Source: JAKPAM01 sp047601745 (GTDB taxonomy: Bacteria; Pseudomonadota; Gammaproteobacteria; Burkholderiales; Burkholderiaceae_E). From it: a stretch of DNA of 64,000 nt. Made by a program: the position numbers and the translations under genes. The stretch spans positions 5,952,001 to 6,016,000 of the forward strand of contig JASGIS010000001.1 of the NCBI GenBank assembly GCA_047601745.1. Reading direction: 5' to 3'. Shown in pieces: positions 62,916 through 64,000 of the stretch. The notes below the pieces were generated by a model. The model ran no database searches. It saw only the letters and a list, made by a program, of their open reading frames with translations, and had not been told where the DNA came from. Position 1 is the stretch's first letter. Each line of letters opens with the position of its first letter.

Positions 62916-63269
62916 CTACTTATCCTTTTTCTTTCGCCCGGCTTCCTCCATCTTTCTGATTTCCTCTGCAGCGAGCAACTCAATACCTTCTTCGATCTTG
63001 GCTATCAGTTCTTCGTCAGTCAGTTCGCGCTTGGTGGCATCGCCTTCAGCAACGTTCGAATCAGACGAATAGATTAGACGCCTTCCAAGTTTGCCGAAAG
63101 TCCGATCAAGAAAACTCGGCTCTTTTATAACTAAATCGACATACCCACACTCTGGTCAATTCGATCGAGTATCCACACCAGGAACTCGCACATCGCTGAT
63201 CGGAGAAAAAGTTTGCTTCCAATTGCATTTTTTACACATCAATGTGAACAATCTGAGGCGTACTGGCAT
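62916..63269 (-). pseudogene. zinc-ribbon protein gene with in-frame TGA at a cysteine position
   Basis: One continuous 118-codon frame broken only by TGA at 63158-63156. It reads MPVRLRLFTLMCKKCNWKQT onward to codon 37, then TGA, then PECGYVDLVIKEPSFLDRTF and a charged helical tail (KRELTDEELIAKIEEGIELL to KKKDK). Cys12 and Cys15 (CKKC) and the expected pair at 38 and 41 (xPEC) would form a CxxC-x22-CxxC zinc ribbon, so the TGA replaces precisely the third metal ligand; TGC or TGT to TGA is one step. A GGAG ribosome site lies 6-9 bases before the ATG, and the gene starts 33 bp after copy B of the 44-aa gene. Most likely a nonsense mutation or sequencing error; UGA recoding as selenocysteine is possible but no SECIS hairpin was evident. 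Confidence 0.6.
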
Positions 63270-63302
63270 GTCGACTCCGATGAATATCAGAAAAAAATAC
63301 AA

Positions 63303-63437
63303 TCAATCACGTTTGTCGTCGGACTTCCTATCGTCGACGTACGCCCCAACCGCCACGGTGCCAATCACCGTCACCACAAACACAATTGCAAATGCAGCCA
63401 AGTGATGCAGCGGGGAGGAGTTTCCACATGGGTACAT
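63303..63437 (-). CDS. 44-aa membrane protein, copy B
   Basis: The second copy: MYPCGNSSPLHHLAAFAIVF, a helix ending VVTVIGTVAVGAYV, and a charged tail (DDRKSDDKRD). The frame is open further upstream to an ATG at 63512, but conservation with copy A begins at 63437, where an ATGGAGAAATC sequence serves as ribosome site. Upstream lies the decayed WYL remnant, so the WYL-then-44-aa order is the same as for copy A. The zinc-ribbon gene follows 33 bp later. Confidence 0.72.
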   Translation of the reverse strand: MYPCGNSSPLHHLAAFAIVFVVTVIGTVAVGAYVDDRKSDDKRD

Positions 63438-63600
63438 GATTTCTCCATTCAGCAGTTCTGATAGCGTGGCTTCAACCAGCCACCCTATCAAGATAGCCAC
63501 CGCTTCGGACAAATCCTGTCTGACCGCCAGCGCTCAACGCCGACATCACCCATCTCCGTAGATCCTCACCAGTGTTTGCGCTTCCAACGCGAACTCCGTG
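63303..63600. repeat. diverged duplicate of the 61237-61540 segment
   Basis: The 44-aa gene, the intervening roughly 110 bp (sharing runs such as gcttcggacaaatcctgtctgacc) and the WYL 3' end occur in the same order and strand in both segments, with many substitutions and a few indels. The duplication is therefore old. Confidence 0.8.
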
Positions 63601-63733
63601 CACAGCGCTTCGGGCGCCAGAACCTCGACGGTCGGGCCGAACGCCCACAACCGCTGGCTCATCGCACCGTGCCGCGTACTTCGACTTGCTGATCGACCGA
63701 CAATGGAGCTTCCAGCAACCGACCATCAACACC
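63546..63733 (-). pseudogene. decayed C-terminal fragment of a second WYL-domain regulator
   Basis: On the minus strand DGRLLEAPLSVDQQVEVRGT matches HLLETPMSVDQ-x-LEVCGT of the intact WYL protein; it then hits a stop (VR-stop), and the next frame continues SQRLWAFGPTVEVLAPEALC to VRIYGDG-stop, matching SQRLRWWLRGFGPNVEVLAP to VGVYGDE. So the fragment has at least one frameshift and lacks its helix-turn-helix and WYL domains. It stops where the sirtuin gene begins on the other strand. Confidence 0.8.
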
Positions 63734-63740
63734 CCCCGGC

Positions 63741-64000
63741 ATGCAGAACGATCACCTCGCCATGCCCGACCGACTCTTCGATCTGCTGACCCCTGCCCGT
63801 CGGATCGCCGTACTCACTGGCGCAGGCATGTCAGCGGAAAGCGGCATCCCGACTTTTCGCGGCGCGAGCAACGGGCTATGGTCGAACTTCGATCCCGAGA
63901 CGCTGGCCACCGCCAACGCGTGGCGAAACGACAAGGCGTTGGTCTGGGGCTGGTACCAATGGCGGACGGCGATGGTCGAACAGGCGCAACCGCACGAAGG
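63741..64000 (+). CDS. sirtuin-family NAD-dependent protein deacylase (5' part, cut by window edge)
   Basis: The first 86 codons of a Sir2/CobB-type protein: RRIAVLTGAGMSAESGIPTF followed by RGASNGLWSNFDPETLATAN is the NAD-binding signature (GAGxSxxSGIPxFRG). LVWGWYQWRTAMVEQAQPHE follows, as in class III bacterial sirtuins. The catalytic His and zinc cysteines lie beyond the edge. Start at 63741; the Met eight codons on (MPDRLF) is also possible. It is transcribed away from the WYL remnant. Confidence 0.9.
   Translation, partial: MQNDHLAMPDRLFDLLTPARRIAVLTGAGMSAESGIPTFRGASNGLWSNFDPETLATANAWRNDKALVWGWYQWRTAMVEQAQPHE

Noticed and set aside
62734..63072. A 112-codon plus-strand frame opposite the zinc-ribbon gene
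   Set aside because: It is Ser/Phe-rich antisense of the charged helical tail; the minus-strand reading has protein-like composition, a ribosome site and zinc-ligand motifs.

Overview
The window is GC-rich chromosome, most likely from a betaproteobacterium of the order Burkholderiales. The evidence is local gene order: rnfB-nth-DUF1841, hrcA/nadK-recN, fur/bamE-dapB, zapA-6S RNA-EVE-TauE, and a DUF2917 gene divergent from a LysR gene. An intracellular PHB depolymerase and the DUF47-pit pair agree. The species cannot be named from sequence alone. About 1-55.8 kb reads as dense housekeeping backbone. About 55.8-64 kb is an accessory region that is visibly richer in A/T and contains remnants, duplications and unfamiliar genes.

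Layout. 1-8.3 kb (minus): recB (cut by the window edge), recC, a D-2-hydroxyacid dehydrogenase and pncB, tightly packed. 8.4-18 kb (plus): a sodium:solute symporter, fdxA, phaZ, rnfB, nth, DUF1841, DUF47-pit and a SulP transporter. 18-23.3 kb: hisC and hemL (minus), ilvA (plus), a LysR regulator (minus) and DUF2917 (plus). 23.4-33 kb: the heat-shock genes grpE-dnaK-dnaJ (minus) behind a near-perfect sigma-32 promoter, a BON-LysM protein, hemH-hrcA (minus) and nadK-recN (plus). 33-38.7 kb: ahpC-ahpF behind an OxyR-type operator, then a three-gene operon (RibA-like URC1, DUF1688/URC4, upp) that matches the URC route of uracil breakdown. 38.8-47.1 kb: a lone Anbu proteasome-like subunit, fur, bamE-dapB, bfd-bfr with a Fur box, a PilZ protein, a ChaN lipoprotein and tonB-exbB-exbD. 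This last stretch is an iron-homeostasis neighbourhood. 47.2-55.8 kb: a TldD/PmbA-type pair with dsbD (minus), then a ZapB-like gene, zapA, 6S RNA, a divergent CobS-like membrane protein, an EVE-domain protein and a TauE permease (plus).

The accessory region (55.8-64 kb) starts with a transposase remnant and a 10-bp tandem repeat. Then come, all on the minus strand: a two-gene operon (a 471-aa protein with a REase-like D-x13-QxK segment plus a glycine-zipper membrane region, and a 1089-aa helical protein ending in a beta-propeller); a perfect 18-bp inverted repeat in its presumed leader; a WYL-domain regulator followed by a 44-aa membrane protein; and a diverged second copy of that cassette, whose WYL gene is decayed and whose 44-aa gene is followed by a zinc-ribbon gene with an in-frame TGA exactly at a metal-ligand cysteine position. 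A sirtuin gene runs off the right edge. The two-gene operon is the best candidate for an undescribed conflict or defence system.

A second window-wide feature is expansion of short tandem repeats, mostly with unit lengths divisible by three inside genes (RecB, RnfB, SulP, LysR, DsbD) and with other periods between genes. No tRNA, rRNA, CRISPR array or complete insertion sequence was seen.
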